A DNA stretch of 44,356 nt from an uncultured Candidatus Saccharibacteria bacterium (GTDB lineage Bacteria; Patescibacteriota; Saccharimonadia; Saccharimonadales; Saccharimonadaceae). This document shows, piece by piece, positions 29,511 to 37,512 of the stretch. The stretch lies in contig CAMKOB010000006.1 of NCBI GenBank assembly GCA_946414345.1, positions 1 to 44,356 of the forward strand, given 5' to 3'. The position numbers and the translations under genes were made by a program. A model generated the notes under the pieces. The model was not told where the DNA came from and did no database searches. It saw only the letters and a list, made by a program, of their open reading frames with translations. Positions within the stretch are counted from its first letter, which is position 1; the number at the start of each line of letters is the position of its first letter.

Positions 29511-30252
29511 GTAATTCTTCCTCCAATATTTCACGTATTTTATTGTATTTTTCATGTGAAAAACCATGTTTTCCATCTGTAATAATCGTTGTGATATTAC
29601 AATTATCTTTAGCGGCGCGCGGAATGTTGTATGACGCAATTAGTATGTCTTTGCCACCGTAAATCATAGTTATTGGTAATGGTAAATCTATTAAAACCTG
29701 ATAATTTTTACGATTTTTTACAATTTTTTCTACCGAATCATTAAAAGCTTTTTCCTTAATAATTGAATGGTCCTTTTGTGCCAAAGCGGTCCTAAATGTA
29801 TTCATCGCTTCATCAAATCTGCTATCGTCCAAATCTTTTGGTGTAAAAGTTGGTGGTGACACCAGGATGAGTTTATCAACTAATCGGCGGTGTTTATCTG
29901 CATAACGCGTTGCGATTAAGCACCCCATCGAATGTCCAACCAGAATTAAAGGTGTTTTAATGTTCAGTTTTTTTATTGAATTATCAAGTGCCAACAACTG
30001 ATTTGTGTAATTGTAGTTTATTCTATCTGATTTATATGACTGCCCAGAGCCCAGTAAATCAAACGTTACAAATCGTACGTCTTTTAAGGAAACAGTTCCT
30101 TCTAAATACATCAATGCCTTTTGAAAAGTTCCCGAATCAGATGCAATTCCATGCAAAAAAAACACAGTTAAACGCGGGGCTAACGAAGCAGAATAATCAT
30201 GCGTCTTTTTTAACTCGAGCGGACGTTTCAATATATCGTGCCGAATATTCAT
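29494..30252 (-). CDS. Alpha/beta hydrolase
   Basis: A 252-residue alpha/beta-hydrolase fold protein. It has the oxyanion-hole region FFLHGIASDSG (31-41), nucleophile elbow GHSMGC (Ser108), the acid region YGGKDIL and the late His in GKHGFSHEKY. The substrate is not predictable; it could be an esterase, lipase or lactonase. No signal peptide is seen, so it is probably cytoplasmic. It sits in an operon after the DHH phosphoesterase (TAATG overlap) and before cysS. Confidence 0.88.
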   Translation of the reverse strand: MNIRHDILKRPLELKKTHDYSASLAPRLTVFFLHGIASDSGTFQKALMYLEGTVSLKDVRFVTFDLLGSGQSYKSDRINYNYTNQLLALDNSIKKLNIKTPLILVGHSMGCLIATRYADKHRRLVDKLILVSPPTFTPKDLDDSRFDEAMNTFRTALAQKDHSIIKEKAFNDSVEKIVKNRKNYQVLIDLPLPITMIYGGKDILIASYNIPRAAKDNCNITTIITDGKHGFSHEKYNKIREILEEELHAKTI

Positions 30253-31235
30253 TACGCTTCCTCCGCAAGAAGCTCAGGCACAATGCGAACCAAATCTGTC
30301 AATACTTCATCATAAGAAGTGTCATAAGTTCTAAAACCGGCGGCGTATTCATGACCACCACCGCCAAAATAACCTGCAATTTTTTCGGCAATTGCTGCAC
30401 CGGGTGCACAGCGTATTTTGCCGGTCACTTTGCCGTCCGGGTAAGTTTTAATTGCTACTGCAACTTTCACGCCTTCAACTAGCCGTAATTCTTCCAAAAT
30501 TAAGACATTTGGATTGTATTCATCAGAATATTCACGAATATCATCCCATGGTATCAAGACAGTAGCCAATGCGCCATCCAACGAATAGTCAATCCTTTTG
30601 ATTAAGTCTGCCTTATAATCCAAAATACGTGGTGACTTTTTCATATATTCACGGCGCATCTCCTCAAGTTCCGACACATTAGCATCCAGCTCTGTGAGTT
30701 CTGCCATAATTTCAAAAGTCCGTGCTGTTACCGTAGCACTTGTGAGTCCCAACGTGTCAGACATAATACCTTGCATGATAGCTTCTGCCGCTGGCTTTGA
30801 AATCTCCAAATGATTCTCACGCGCAACTTCATAAATTAATTCCGCACAAGCAGGCTTAATATCGATTATCGAATCGTGCGAGAAATCCAAATCATCAGCA
30901 GTTTCGTGATGATCAATTACTAAGACGGGTGCTGTATATAAACGATTCCGAATTGCCGTATCGTCCATTAATTTCGACAGCAGAATTGCCGCAGCTGTGT
31001 CGACGATGATGTACCCATCTGCTCGAAAGTCAAATTCATTAGTGACCCTAGACCAATCTGGAAAATAATGTAAATATTTCGGAATATCTACTGGGCAATA
31101 AAGCGATATTTCGCAATCTTTCAATAAATAGTCAATGGCAATTGCACTACCAAGTGAATCTCCATCAGGGTTTTCTGCCTGAATAATGCAAATCGTTTTT
31201 TTATCTTTAACAAAATCACTAAATAATTGATACAT
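30252..31235 (-). CDS. DHH/DHHA1-family phosphoesterase (NrnA-like)
   Basis: Family members degrade nano-RNA or pAp, or hydrolyse cyclic dinucleotides. The 327-residue protein has NPDGDSLGS (22-30), IVDT (77-80), the signature DHH (108-110) and a C-terminal DHHA1 domain with GGGGHEYAAGF. The first metal motif normally begins with His four residues before the first Asp (HxNPDxD). Here that position is Ala20 (QAENPDGD), so one metal ligand seems absent. The remaining Asp/His ligands are present. It heads the operon with the hydrolase and cysS, with a -10 box 9 nt before its ATG. Confidence 0.9.
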   Translation of the reverse strand: MYQLFSDFVKDKKTICIIQAENPDGDSLGSAIAIDYLLKDCEISLYCPVDIPKYLHYFPDWSRVTNEFDFRADGYIIVDTAAAILLSKLMDDTAIRNRLYTAPVLVIDHHETADDLDFSHDSIIDIKPACAELIYEVARENHLEISKPAAEAIMQGIMSDTLGLTSATVTARTFEIMAELTELDANVSELEEMRREYMKKSPRILDYKADLIKRIDYSLDGALATVLIPWDDIREYSDEYNPNVLILEELRLVEGVKVAVAIKTYPDGKVTGKIRCAPGAAIAEKIAGYFGGGGHEYAAGFRTYDTSYDEVLTDLVRIVPELLAEEA

Positions 31236-31244
31236 ATATCTTAT

Positions 31245-31250
31245 ATTATA
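31245..31250 (-). promoter_or_regulatory. -10 box of the DHH-hydrolase-cysS operon
   Basis: TATAAT on the minus strand, ending 9 nt before the ATG at 31235; leaderless or nearly so. Confidence 0.5.
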
Positions 31251-31259
31251 TCACACGCT

Positions 31260-31691
31260 CTAGACAACGTTTCGGCGGTGATTAACTTTCCAAGCGCGAA
31301 TCTTGGCGAAATGTGCCGCAAGTGCATCGGTGGTCAACTTGTCTCCCAACATTACAGTATCTTGTGGATTAAAATTATGTTCTTCCATGGTGGCTGTAAG
31401 CTTCGTTGAAAGTGGCTTTTTGGCCCACCACACGCACGGAATACCTAGTGGTTCACAAAACTTTTTCATAAATTTTTTACGGCCATTATTTGAAATCACC
31501 ACAACCTTGACGCCGGCACTTTTTACATCCTTAATCCACTTAATTAGTTCATCGGCAGGCTCTTTCTCTGAATGGAGCCTTAGGGTATTGTCTAAATCGC
31601 ACAATAATAATTTTACTCCAGCATCATTTAGAATCTCTGGCGTTACATCCTCGAACCTTTCAAATTTTTTGTCAACGCAAAATAAACACAT
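31260..31691 (-). CDS. YqeG-family HAD IIIA phosphatase
   Basis: A small HAD-superfamily phosphatase of 143 residues. It has DLDNT (32-36) as motif I with nucleophile Asp32, VISNN (65-69) as motif II, a Lys in AKKP (91-93) and GDKLTTD (116-122) as the acidic motif. The family resembles phosphatidylglycerophosphate phosphatases and YqeG proteins. With cdsA directly upstream on the same strand, a phospholipid role (PGP dephosphorylation) is possible but not shown. A TATTAT -10-like sequence (31698-31703) ends 6 nt before its ATG, so it may be transcribed independently of cdsA. Confidence 0.85.
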   Translation of the reverse strand: MCLFCVDKKFERFEDVTPEILNDAGVKLLLCDLDNTLRLHSEKEPADELIKWIKDVKSAGVKVVVISNNGRKKFMKKFCEPLGIPCVWWAKKPLSTKLTATMEEHNFNPQDTVMLGDKLTTDALAAHFAKIRAWKVNHRRNVV

Positions 31692-31695
31692 AATA

Positions 31696-32388
31696 TTATA
31701 ATACCACAGACTTAATAATTAAATAAAGCACCGCCGTTGTAAATGCTGCCGAATCAATTCTGTCTAAAAAGCCACCGTGTCCATTTGAACCGCCTACCAC
31801 CAGTTCGGGTTTTTCGAAAAACTTATTTTTTATAACGACCTCATTAGAATCTTTAATAGCAAACTTTCGCTTCAGATAACTTTCAAACAAATCACCCACT
31901 ACCGCCAAGGGAGTTGCTAGCAAAAAGACCCATTCAGTAGTAAAATTTCCTCTTATCGCATACATGGTAACCACCATTGCAAACGAAATTGTTACTCCCA
32001 TAATTGTTCCCTCCCAAGTTTTATTCTTGGAAATTTTCGGAAACGGTCGCGAGGCACCAAATACTTTTCCACCAAACGCTTTTCCAAAAAGATAAGACGA
32101 AATGTCATACCCAGGTACGCCGAGTGCCATATACCAAATTATAATAGAATCTGCTTCACCTACAAATAGGATGCTTACTAGGATAAACAACAGCTCCAAT
32201 GTTGCGAGTAAGATGCCAATGGGGTGACATTTTTGTTTAAAAAAACTAAAAAGTTCAATAATTGCTACCGCTGCAAATGCTGCATATAGAATCTTAAAAG
32301 GAATACTGTCGAAAGTATAAATCGCCACCATCGCTACAACGAACAACACCACCCCAACAGCTACTCGCACCCGAAAATTATCGCTCAT
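31696..32388 (-). CDS. cdsA: Phosphatidate cytidylyltransferase
   Basis: CdsA makes CDP-diacylglycerol from phosphatidate and CTP, the entry to phospholipid synthesis. The 230-residue membrane protein has about six helices and the family block KNKTWEGT, then GDLFESYLKRKFAIKDS and, after a short extra segment (VVIKNKFFEKPELVVGGS), NGHGGFLDRIDS. Most CdsA proteins run from the KDS motif almost straight to PGHGG, so the extra ~20 residues are unusual. A -10 box precedes it. Confidence 0.92.
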   Translation of the reverse strand: MSDNFRVRVAVGVVLFVVAMVAIYTFDSIPFKILYAAFAAVAIIELFSFFKQKCHPIGILLATLELLFILVSILFVGEADSIIIWYMALGVPGYDISSYLFGKAFGGKVFGASRPFPKISKNKTWEGTIMGVTISFAMVVTMYAIRGNFTTEWVFLLATPLAVVGDLFESYLKRKFAIKDSNEVVIKNKFFEKPELVVGGSNGHGGFLDRIDSAAFTTAVLYLIIKSVVL

Positions 32389-32394
32389 AGCATG

Positions 32395-32400
32395 ATTATA
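32395..32400 (-). promoter_or_regulatory. -10 box of cdsA (leaderless)
   Basis: TATAAT on the minus strand, ending 6 nt before the cdsA ATG. Confidence 0.55.
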
Positions 32401-32421
32401 TCATAAGAATTCAAATCAAAA

Positions 32422-33900
32422 TTAATCTGCGCGCTTCATCGTTGGAAATGGTACAGCTTCGCGGCCCGGTACACCTTCAAGCAGCCAGAAATTCCGTTCT
32501 GAATTACCCCAGCCACAAGCCGGCGGCATACCATATTCTAGCATCTCCACGAAGTCTCGGTCGAGCATTTGGGCTTCTTCGTCTCCCGCATCACGTGCAG
32601 CTTGTTGCTCTTCGAAACGTCCAAGTTGGTCTAGCGGGTCGTTTAATTCAGAAAATCCATTACCCATTTCGGTCCCAGCAATTACTGGATGGAATCGCTC
32701 AGTCACCAGTGGATTATCTGGAGATTTTTTTGCAAGTGGCGACAAACTTAAAGGCTCTTCGATCACCCAATACGGGCCAGCCGAAGTTTTGCGAATTAGT
32801 TTCCAAACATCATCAATCAAATGCGGAGTAGAAGTATTATTGAGCTTACGAACAAATTCTTCTTTCTTCAAATCTTTAGCGTCCCAGTTTTCAAGCAAAA
32901 TCTTAATTAGTTGCTCTCGGTCTGGGTTAAACACATCAACGTCGAATTTTTCACGAAGCAAATCAGCGTATTTATAACGTGGCCACTCGCAATCCAAATT
33001 AATATCAAATCCACCCACATGGAATTGTAAGGTTCCCCAAGTCTTTTTTGCAACGTATTTAATCATTTCTTCATATAATTTCATGCCGTCTTCATAATTC
33101 TCATACGCAGCATAAGACTCAAATGCGATATGCTCTGGCAGATGCTCATCATCTACGCCTTCATTGCGGAATCTTGGCCCAATATCGTAGACTTTTTCAA
33201 ATCCACCACCGAGCAACCTCTTTAATGGCAATTCGTGCGAAATACGCAAATAAAAGTCTTCATCAAGCGCATTCATATGTGTCACGAAAGGAGTTGCATC
33301 TGCTCCACCGGTAGTATGCTCAAGCACCGGAATATTGATTTCAATAAAACCATGTTCATTCATAAACTCGCGCGTTGCTTGCCAGAACCGTGAGCGACGC
33401 ACCAACCTTTCTCTTACCTCGGGATTTACATTCATGTCGACATAGCGTCTACGGTAACGTTCTTCCTTATTAGTAAACTTTTCAGGTAGGGGGCGTAAAG
33501 ATTTCGTCAAAAGTCTCACAAAATCTGAAAACACCGATATTTCGCCAGTCTGCGACTTGTCTACTTTGCCAGTTGCCTCAATAAAATCACCAGTGTCGAG
33601 TAGCCTTACATCCTTAGCGCCAAGCATGCCTGCCGGAGTTTCTTCCGACGAGGCGCGCATAAATATTTGTACTTCGCCGGTATAATCTTTAAGTTTTAAG
33701 AATACTAATTTTCCAAAAGAGCGAATCGCAACAATTCTTCCGGCCACGCAAACTTCTTGACCAGCTTTTTCGTCAAAATGATTAATGACATCGCAAATCT
33801 TAGTATTTCGCTGGCTCTTTGATGGGTACGGCTCAATTCCCCGCTCGCGGAGTTCGTCTAATTTTTTTAATCTCTCGTTTCGATAATCTTCTAACAACAT
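32422..33900 (-). CDS. lysS: Lysine--tRNA ligase (class II)
   Basis: A 492-residue LysRS with an N-terminal anticodon-binding OB fold (about 45-150, VCVAGRIVAIRSFGKLVFL) and a class II core. Motif 2 is YDIGPRFRNEG and the later block is GTEMGNGFSELNDP. Motif 3 is unusual: GMPPACGWGNSERNFWLLEG replaces the common GxGIDRLxMLL, but keeps the Arg. The C-terminus stops soon after PFPTMKR. The start at 33900 is chosen over an open extension because it lies 6 nt from a TATAAT box and gives the normal MLLEDYRNERLKKL opening. Confidence 0.96.
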   Translation of the reverse strand: MLLEDYRNERLKKLDELRERGIEPYPSKSQRNTKICDVINHFDEKAGQEVCVAGRIVAIRSFGKLVFLKLKDYTGEVQIFMRASSEETPAGMLGAKDVRLLDTGDFIEATGKVDKSQTGEISVFSDFVRLLTKSLRPLPEKFTNKEERYRRRYVDMNVNPEVRERLVRRSRFWQATREFMNEHGFIEINIPVLEHTTGGADATPFVTHMNALDEDFYLRISHELPLKRLLGGGFEKVYDIGPRFRNEGVDDEHLPEHIAFESYAAYENYEDGMKLYEEMIKYVAKKTWGTLQFHVGGFDINLDCEWPRYKYADLLREKFDVDVFNPDREQLIKILLENWDAKDLKKEEFVRKLNNTSTPHLIDDVWKLIRKTSAGPYWVIEEPLSLSPLAKKSPDNPLVTERFHPVIAGTEMGNGFSELNDPLDQLGRFEEQQAARDAGDEEAQMLDRDFVEMLEYGMPPACGWGNSERNFWLLEGVPGREAVPFPTMKRAD

Positions 33901-33906
33901 AATCTT

Positions 33907-33915
33907 ATTATACCA
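33907..33915 (-). promoter_or_regulatory. Extended -10 box of lysS (leaderless)
   Basis: TGGTATAAT on the minus strand; the hexamer (33907-33912) ends 6 nt before the lysS ATG. Confidence 0.6.
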
Positions 33916-33942
33916 TAAAATTCCCCTTAGCTCCACCACCAG

Positions 33943-33971
33943 TTGAAAAACGATCAGGCTTATGCTACAAT
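33943..33971 (+). promoter_or_regulatory. Full sigma70-type promoter of the orphan gene
   Basis: TTGAAA (33943-33948), 17-nt spacer, TACAAT (33966-33971) with TG upstream. A leader of about 20 nt follows with GGAG (33987-33990) 6 nt before the ATG. This is a complete promoter plus ribosome site. Confidence 0.8.
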
Positions 33972-33996
33972 CATAATATAAAGAACGGAGATAATA

Positions 33997-34959
33997 ATGA
34001 TAGGCCTCAATAGCTTAGGTGGTAATACTACTACTAATCCGGATTCGTTAAAAGCTAGCAATGACATGGCTGCTGCATGGGCTAGCCTTGCAGATAATTC
34101 AAATGAACTATTCAATCCCAAACCACAATCATCTCCGAATAATACACAATCAAAACCAGAACTATCGCCAGATGAGAAAGAAAAACTCGGTCGCAAACTC
34201 CGTAAAGAACTTCTTGAAACGGCCGAATTAGCATCTAAAAAACAGTCCGAAGCATATAAATATCTTTATGAATCATTAAGCAACTCTGGCTACAACGCTT
34301 TAGCAACGACGGTTGACGGTTTCAGAAAAAATACTGTAGACCTAGATGCGGGACGCATCAAGTCTCTAATCGATTATATAGATCTAAAATTTACTTCTGG
34401 ACCAGGCGTAGATAAATCGCGTGCAGAAGCTCGTGAAAACTATCAAAAAGCCTCAGTTGCTTACGCTGGAAAGATTGAAAAATCATTAGAATACGCCGGG
34501 CGAGGGCTGCTACTTTCAAGTGGAGAAACAGCATCCTGCCTTCTCAAACTAAGAAAAACTCTTCCAGAAAGTCAGCTGGCGACCAGCAAAGAGCTCATTG
34601 AGTATTTCGATAACCCATCCGAAGAAGCAAAAAAACAGCTCAAAGAAAACCTAACTGGGCACGATAATCTTATAGGAAAAGCTTTTCACTCGCTTACGAA
34701 AAGTACGGAAGAAGAAATGCCTCGTAGTAGTGGCATCTCGGATACGGTATATAAAATTGGTGCTACTACTAGGGGTGGGCATGAAGGCCTATACGGGGCA
34801 TTAATTGACTATTATGAATTCAAAAAAGACAATCACCAAGGTGACAAAACGGTAGAATCTCAGTCGTCACAAACATTTCAACCAAATAACCCAACCGTCA
34901 ATCGCCCCACTGGCTCCAAGATGATGTCAGCTGAAGAATTAAAACAAATAATTATTTAA
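33997..34959 (+). CDS. Hypothetical helical protein, no recognised family
   Basis: I do not recognise this 320-residue protein. It has no signal peptide or membrane helix. Residues 1-55 are Asn/Ser/Pro-rich and probably disordered. About 57-280 are charged and mostly helical, with Lys/Glu-rich amphipathic stretches (KEKLGRKLRKELLETAELAS, then SRAEARENYQKA). About 282-308 are again Gln/Asn/Ser/Pro-rich, before a short C-terminal helix. Only one Cys (181) is present. It has its own full promoter and ribosome site, unlike most neighbours. It lies between lysS (divergent) and greA (convergent, 8-bp overlap). Cytoplasmic structural, regulatory or effector roles are all possible; none is supported. 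Confidence 0.75.
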   Translation: MIGLNSLGGNTTTNPDSLKASNDMAAAWASLADNSNELFNPKPQSSPNNTQSKPELSPDEKEKLGRKLRKELLETAELASKKQSEAYKYLYESLSNSGYNALATTVDGFRKNTVDLDAGRIKSLIDYIDLKFTSGPGVDKSRAEARENYQKASVAYAGKIEKSLEYAGRGLLLSSGETASCLLKLRKTLPESQLATSKELIEYFDNPSEEAKKQLKENLTGHDNLIGKAFHSLTKSTEEEMPRSSGISDTVYKIGATTRGGHEGLYGALIDYYEFKKDNHQGDKTVESQSSQTFQPNNPTVNRPTGSKMMSAEELKQIII

Positions 34960-35398
34960 TTTCAACTATCTTAACTTTTTTATCGTTAAAATCGAAAGTG
35001 TCGCCAACCTTGCGCCCAAAAATTGCTTTGCCGATTGGTGATTCATTTGAAATTTTGCCACCGAACGGGTCAGCTTCCGTTGGCCCGACCAAAGTATAAT
35101 TAACTGTCTTTCCGCCCATATCGAGTGTCACCGTGGAGCCAAGTGCAACCGTGCTCTTTTTACCACCACGAATAATCTTCGCATTCTTCAAAATTTCCTG
35201 AATTTCAAGGATGCGCCCCTCAGCAACTTTTTGTTCATTTCTTGCCGAGCTGTACTCTTCATTCTCAGACAAATCACCAAAAGCTCGCGCGGTCGCGATG
35301 CGCTCGGTGATTGCTGGACGATTTGCGATTAACTCTGCGAGCTCATCCTCAAGCTCCTTTTTGCCTTCAGCTGTCAAATTAATACTCTTTTTAATCAT
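34952..35398 (-). CDS. greA: Transcription elongation factor GreA
   Basis: GreA enters the RNA polymerase secondary channel and stimulates cleavage of backtracked transcripts. The 148 residues comprise the N-terminal coiled coil (TAEGKKELEDELAELIANRP, then GDLSENEEYSSARNEQ with the acidic tip) and the C-terminal FKBP-like domain (VGPTEADPFGGKISNESPIG, then KAIFGRKVGD). The start MIKKSINLT at 35398 is preferred to a TTG two codons upstream. The 3' end overlaps the convergent orphan gene by 8 bp. Confidence 0.96.
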   Translation of the reverse strand: MIKKSINLTAEGKKELEDELAELIANRPAITERIATARAFGDLSENEEYSSARNEQKVAEGRILEIQEILKNAKIIRGGKKSTVALGSTVTLDMGGKTVNYTLVGPTEADPFGGKISNESPIGKAIFGRKVGDTFDFNDKKVKIVEIK

Positions 35399-35422
35399 AA
35401 CCAAAATCTCTTAATTAATACT

Positions 35423-35428
35423 AGTATA
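35423..35428 (-). promoter_or_regulatory. Possible -10 box of greA
   Basis: TATACT on the minus strand in the 32-bp gap after proS, with a leader of about 24 nt to the ATG. Weak; read-through from proS is an alternative. Confidence 0.35.
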
Positions 35429-35430
35429 GT

Positions 35431-36660
35431 TTATAGTAAGTCAGAAAGTTTGTCAATAGAAATTTTGGACGTTTTACCACTAGCGCGTTCAACTACTTCC
35501 GCGGTGCCATCGGCCAATGTTTTATCAGAGATAACTACTCTATATGGTATACCCATCAACTCGCTATCGGCAAATTTTTCACCTGGGCGTACGTCGCGAT
35601 CATCAAATATTATTTTATCTGTATTCTTGGCATAGAATTCTTCGGCTTGTCTTGTTCCCTCTTCGCCAATCCCCACCAGATATATTTGGAACGGCGCCAC
35701 AGATTTTGGCCATACTAGACCTTTGTCATCGGAGTATTTTTCGGCAATTACGCCCATCAATCTGGATACACCGATACCGTAGCAACCCATATAAACGGTT
35801 TGCAAATGGTTCTCTTCGTCGGTATATTTCAAGTCTAACGGTTCAGTGTATTTAAATTTAAGCTTAAATATGTTTGCCACCTCTGCACTAGTATCTTCGG
35901 TCAAATCTTCGCGCTTTGCACCCAAATCCTTCAAGGTCTCGTCGTTCAGGACCTCTTTATTCAGTACCACGCTCTTGTTGGAATTATAATATATAGTATC
36001 TTCGCCCACGTCAAGTAAAGTTTGGTATTCATGCGAATATTTTGAGAAAATTCCACCGCTTGCAAAAGTCTCATAAGTGCAGTCGCCAAGTCCAACTCGC
36101 TCAAATACTCGTTTGTACGCCCCTTCAACCTTTGTGTAAAAATCATTCAAATCAGCTTCGTCGGTATGAAAACTGTACAAATCTTTCATCAAGAACTCTC
36201 GTCCACGCAAAATCCCGGATTTTGCTCTGAGTTCGTTTCTGAATTTAGTCTGGAATTGATAGACGTATACCGGTAAGTCCTTGTAGCTCGAAATATAGGT
36301 TTTCAGCATGCTTACCATTGGCTCTTCGTGTGTTGGCGCTAGCCCCAACTCTCCACCTGAAGCAAGCTCGGTCTTAAACCAAATATCTACTTCTTGATCT
36401 GAAAATCTTCCAGTTTTTTCCCAGGGCTCAGGGTTTTGCAAGGCGGACATCTGTACCTCTTCGCACCCTAAGGCATTTAATTCATCACGAATAATATTTT
36501 TAATATTTTCAATCACCGCGAGACCGAGCGGTAAATAGTCATATACCCCAGCCATCTCCTTATGAATAAAACCAGCCCGAAGAAGTAATGCCCCATTTTT
36601 AGCATTCTCGTCCTTTGGCGCTTCGCGCAAAGTCTTGATAAAAGTGTTTTTTAATCTCAT
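35431..36660 (-). CDS. proS: Proline--tRNA ligase lacking the editing (INS) domain
   Basis: A class II ProRS of 409 residues, against about 570 for the usual bacterial type. Motif 1 region GVYDYLPLGLAVIENIKNI, motif 2 FRNELRAKSGILRGREFLMK and motif 3 GCYGIGVSRLMGV are present, as is the C-terminal anticodon-binding domain (QIYLVGIGEEG, GIPYRVVISDKTL). The INS domain, which deacylates Ala-tRNAPro and normally sits between motifs 2 and 3, is absent; that interval is only about 120 residues. Similar short ProRSs occur in alphaproteobacteria and mitochondria. The gene has a -10 box in the 18-bp gap after the CPBP gene. Confidence 0.95.
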   Translation of the reverse strand: MRLKNTFIKTLREAPKDENAKNGALLLRAGFIHKEMAGVYDYLPLGLAVIENIKNIIRDELNALGCEEVQMSALQNPEPWEKTGRFSDQEVDIWFKTELASGGELGLAPTHEEPMVSMLKTYISSYKDLPVYVYQFQTKFRNELRAKSGILRGREFLMKDLYSFHTDEADLNDFYTKVEGAYKRVFERVGLGDCTYETFASGGIFSKYSHEYQTLLDVGEDTIYYNSNKSVVLNKEVLNDETLKDLGAKREDLTEDTSAEVANIFKLKFKYTEPLDLKYTDEENHLQTVYMGCYGIGVSRLMGVIAEKYSDDKGLVWPKSVAPFQIYLVGIGEEGTRQAEEFYAKNTDKIIFDDRDVRPGEKFADSELMGIPYRVVISDKTLADGTAEVVERASGKTSKISIDKLSDLL

Positions 36661-36666
36661 AGAGAT

Positions 36667-36672
36667 ATTATA
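36667..36672 (-). promoter_or_regulatory. -10 box of proS (leaderless)
   Basis: TATAAT on the minus strand, ending 6 nt before the proS ATG. Confidence 0.6.
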
Positions 36673-36678
36673 TCATAT

Positions 36679-37512
36679 TTACCCAAATCCGAGCACATAC
36701 AATAGATAAAAAGCCACACCATTTTTAATCATGTGGGTCAAAATACCAGCATAAATAGTGCCGGTTACTTCGCGCAACACACAAGCTACTACGCTAAGCG
36801 CAAATACATTTACGCTTACGTTCCACTGAAAATGCAACAAGCCAAATAAAGCTGACGTTATCAGGATTGCTCCTACCACGCCCATGCGCGCCCTTAACCT
36901 ACCATAGAGCCACCCACGAAAAATGATTTCTTCAACTATCGGCGCGAGTACTACTAACACTAAGAAGGCAACTATTCTTTCTGGGCTAGTCATATATGGG
37001 GTAAATCCAGTTGCTTGCGATTGCTCTGCGTTGAACCATGGGAACAAGCTAAATAAATATACTAACCCTATTGCAAGAATGGTAGATGCAATGTATGCCA
37101 CAGGCGAAAGCCCAATATCGGTCCAAGTTGGTAAACCGCTAAGCCCAAGTTGCTCACGTTCTTTGACACTCGAAACGCTTTCTTGTTCGTTTTTCTCTGG
37201 CTTCAAATCATTTTTAGCCTTTTTCTTAGTACCATCAATCCATTTTTCTTTTAACCTTGGCGGTATTACTATAACCATCACAAGAGTCAATACATATGTT
37301 GCAAGAGAATAGATGCCAGACAGCACCGGCTTATTGAGTTGGTCGAGTCCGACGAATAAGCCCATAATAGAACCTATTACAAACTGTGATACCACTACCG
37401 AGCAAAACACCCAAATGATGAGAAGCAGAACGTATCTTATAGTATACCAGCATCTCGGAGCGGCCTTGCGCGTTCTTTTGTTTGTTTTCTTTTTGCCCAC
37501 ACTACTTTTCAT
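36679..37512 (-). CDS. CPBP-family intramembrane metalloprotease
   Basis: A 277-residue membrane protein of the CAAX-protease/bacteriocin-processing (Abi) family. The active-site motifs are EEIIFRG (Glu194, Glu195, Arg199) and FGLLHF (His227), in a core of about six helices. A very basic N-terminus (KKKTNKRTRKAAPR) and a charged cytoplasmic loop (about 86-125) come before the conserved region. It starts directly after rseP (TAAATG, no gap), so two intramembrane proteases are co-transcribed. The substrate is unknown. Confidence 0.9.
   Translation of the reverse strand: MKSSVGKKKTNKRTRKAAPRCWYTIRYVLLLIIWVFCSVVVSQFVIGSIMGLFVGLDQLNKPVLSGIYSLATYVLTLVMVIVIPPRLKEKWIDGTKKKAKNDLKPEKNEQESVSSVKEREQLGLSGLPTWTDIGLSPVAYIASTILAIGLVYLFSLFPWFNAEQSQATGFTPYMTSPERIVAFLVLVVLAPIVEEIIFRGWLYGRLRARMGVVGAILITSALFGLLHFQWNVSVNVFALSVVACVLREVTGTIYAGILTHMIKNGVAFYLLYVLGFG

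Noticed and set aside
29511-29639. A longer cysS N-terminus
   Set aside because: The extension reads into the hydrolase gene and is unlike CysS; the ATG at 29510 has a strong ribosome site and normal N-terminus.
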